From: Zoogloea sp.
Lineage (GTDB): Bacteria; Pseudomonadota; Gammaproteobacteria; Burkholderiales; Rhodocyclaceae
Assembly: GCA_016790385.1 (NCBI GenBank)
Contig: JAEUNV010000028.1
Span: forward strand, 1 to 6,874
DNA length: 6,874 nucleotides
Reading direction: 5' to 3'
A program made the translations under genes and the position numbers. This document shows, in pieces, positions 5,765 through 6,874 of this stretch (its first letter is position 1; every line of letters begins with the position of its first letter). A model generated the notes under the pieces. The model was given only the letters and a program-made list of their open reading frames with translations. It had not been told where the DNA came from and did not search any database.

Positions 5765-6442
5765 TCAGCGCGACACCACGTACGCCAGCCATAGTTCGAG
5801 GTCCTGCACCTCTTCAAGGCACAGGGAGTGGTCCATGGGATAGCTCCGCCACTCCAGCGGATAACCTGCCGCTTTCAGGAGATCGGCGGAGGCCTTTCCG
5901 AAATCGCAGGGAATCACCGGATCGTCCAGGCCATGGGCCATGAAGATCGGCGTCTTTGCGTTGGCAGGCGCGGCCTCGTCAGCAAGGGTGTCGGCCAGTG
6001 GCAAATAGGTGGACAGCGCCAGCACACCGGCCAGACGCTTGGGATGGCGTAGCGCGGTGTGCAGGGCGATCGCCCCGCCCTGGGAGAAACCAGCCAGCAC
6101 GATACGGCTGTCGGGGACACCACGGGCGTTTTCACGCGCGATGAGGGCTTCGATCAGCGCCGCCGACTCGCGCACGCCGACCGGATCCTCCCGCCGGGTG
6201 GAAAAATCGGACGACACGATGTCATACCAGGCGCGCATCACGTAACCGCCGTTGATGGTCACCGGGCGGGTTGGCGCGTGGGGAAACACGAAGCGGGTAA
6301 AAGGCAGGCGGTCGGTGTCGAACTCGTCAATGACAGGTTCGAAATCGTGGCCATCCGCCCCCAGGCCGTGCATCCAGATCACTGCATGCGTGGGGGAAGG
6401 TCCGGTCTCGATTTCAACCGCAGGCAGCAGGGTATCGGTCAT
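5765..6442 (-). CDS. Carboxylesterase/phospholipase-family alpha/beta hydrolase
   Basis: A 225-residue cytoplasmic serine hydrolase of the Abhydrolase_2 (carboxylesterase/lysophospholipase) family, like Pseudomonas esterase II. It hydrolyses short acyl esters; natural substrates are usually unknown. The sequence shows IWMHGLGADGHDF (22-34) forming the oxyanion region, the nucleophile motif GFSQGG with S120, the acid D174 in HGLDDPVIP (170-178), and H205 in MDHSLC. The full triad and length are normal and there is no signal peptide. ATG 6442 was chosen because AGGA (minus-strand bases 6454-6451) lies 8 bases upstream and the protein begins just before the first beta strand; the reading frame stays open to 6712 but that part lacks family features. 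It is divergent from the CNB-domain gene and convergent with the MaoC-like gene. Confidence 0.92.
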   Translation of the reverse strand: MTDTLLPAVEIETGPSPTHAVIWMHGLGADGHDFEPVIDEFDTDRLPFTRFVFPHAPTRPVTINGGYVMRAWYDIVSSDFSTRREDPVGVRESAALIEALIARENARGVPDSRIVLAGFSQGGAIALHTALRHPKRLAGVLALSTYLPLADTLADEAAPANAKTPIFMAHGLDDPVIPCDFGKASADLLKAAGYPLEWRSYPMDHSLCLEEVQDLELWLAYVVSR

Positions 6443-6470
6443 GGCATAGTTCCTGTTGAGAGCGTGCCCG

Positions 6471-6476
6471 ATTGTA
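6471..6476 (-). promoter_or_regulatory. Possible -10 box for the esterase gene
   Basis: Read on the minus strand, this is TACAAT (five of six matches to TATAAT), about 29 bases upstream of ATG 6442. The best -35-like match upstream is TTGGGT at only 14-base spacing, so the promoter is unconfirmed. Confidence 0.3.
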
Positions 6477-6532
6477 TCGGAGCCAGTGCCACCCAAGCAC
6501 TCGGTGAGATTGCCGATTTCTTGCGTCAGATC

Positions 6533-6561
6533 ATGACACCGGGGCACCACTGGGGTAGATT
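6533..6561 (+). promoter_or_regulatory. Probable sigma-70 promoter for the CNB-domain gene
   Basis: ATGACA (6533-6538, five of six to TTGACA) and TAGATT (6556-6561, four of six to TATAAT) are separated by 17 bases. Transcription would begin near 6568, giving a leader of about 26 bases before ATG 6594. It lies in the 151-base gap between the divergent esterase and CNB genes. I see nothing else clear in that gap apart from the opposing -10 box. Confidence 0.45.
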
Positions 6562-6593
6562 CGGACGTTTGATTCAAGCTGATCGGTCTGTTT

Positions 6594-6874
6594 ATGGACA
6601 CCACTGCCTCCAATACCCTGATCCGAACCAACCTGGAATTTCTGCGGCGCCACGCCCCTTTCGACCGCATGGAGGCGGAAGCCTTGCGCTTTCTTGGCGA
6701 GCGCCTGGCCACAGCCTTCTACCCCGCCGAAGCCGAGATACTGATCCCCGAGGATGGCCCGCCAAGCTTCTTCTATATCGTCTATCGCGGCAAGGTGCAG
6801 GCCAGACAGGTCGGCAGCATTGCCGTCACGGAGTATTCAACCCTGACCCTGGGGCCCGGCGAGGGCTTCCCGAT
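6594..6874 (+). CDS. Cyclic-nucleotide-binding-domain protein, N-terminal fragment (probably CNB-CBS-DUF294 nucleotidyltransferase type)
   Basis: The first 93 codons of a gene that runs off the right edge. The fragment opens with helical FLRRHAPFDRMEAEALRFLG (16-35), then a beta-roll like that of CNB domains: AEILIPEDG (47-55), FFYIVYRGKV (59-68) and LGPGEGFP (86-93). A start of this kind is characteristic of bacterial proteins carrying CNB, tandem CBS and DUF294/GlnD-like nucleotidyltransferase domains, but only the CNB part is visible here, so the rest is inference. ATG 6594 is the only usual start after an in-frame stop at 6570-6572. It lacks a clear Shine-Dalgarno. The phosphate-binding cassette of the CNB fold, which would show whether cAMP or cGMP can bind, is outside the window. 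Confidence 0.72.
   Translation, partial: MDTTASNTLIRTNLEFLRRHAPFDRMEAEALRFLGERLATAFYPAEAEILIPEDGPPSFFYIVYRGKVQARQVGSIAVTEYSTLTLGPGEGFP

Noticed and set aside
6443..6712. Upstream minus-strand extension of the esterase frame
   Set aside because: ATG 6442 has a good ribosome site and fits the family length. The extension overlaps the divergent CNB gene and its promoter region and resembles no domain.

Overview
The window looks like an ordinary chromosomal stretch from a high-GC proteobacterium. The forms of MnmH, SelD, the PIN-PhoH ATPase and the CNB-type protein resemble betaproteobacterial ones, most likely Rhodocyclales (Azoarcus/Thauera relatives). That placement is inferred from recalled family resemblance, not from a search. 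Coding is dense, with strong G/C at third codon positions. I see no mobile elements, CRISPR arrays, tRNA or rRNA genes.

Layout. At the left edge (1-215, minus) is the N-terminal part of an AlaA-type alanine aminotransferase. Divergent from it is a plus-strand run of four genes with gaps of 91, 38 and 28 bases: a small Mth938-like protein (339-716), a Bcp/PrxQ-type thiol peroxidase (808-1263), a PIN-PhoH fusion ATPase (1302-2720) and an orphan Hpt phosphotransfer protein (2749-3066). They are probably co-transcribed from a promoter with a perfect TATAAT -10 box at 277-282. mnmH (tRNA 2-selenouridine synthase, minus) runs convergently into the Hpt gene with a 13-base gap. Back to back with mnmH is selD (selenophosphate synthetase, plus, 4166-5215). 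Next come a MaoC-like hot-dog hydratase (5299-5748, plus) and a convergent serine carboxylesterase (5765-6442, minus). Divergent from the esterase, a cyclic-nucleotide-binding-domain protein starts at 6594 and runs off the right edge.

How the genes work together. The clearest unit is selD-mnmH: SelD makes selenophosphate from selenide and ATP, and MnmH uses it to convert wobble 2-thiouridine to 2-selenouridine in certain tRNAs. The mth938-bcp-phoH-hpt run links peroxide defence, a probable RNA-acting ATPase/nuclease and a phosphorelay module by position only; no shared pathway is proven. The remaining genes look like independent housekeeping genes.

No undescribed multi-gene system is evident. 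The points worth a second look are small: hairpins over ribosome-binding sites, tight divergent starts with competing start codons, a direct repeat at a promoter, a thiol peroxidase without the usual resolving cysteine, and the orphan Hpt gene next to PIN-PhoH.
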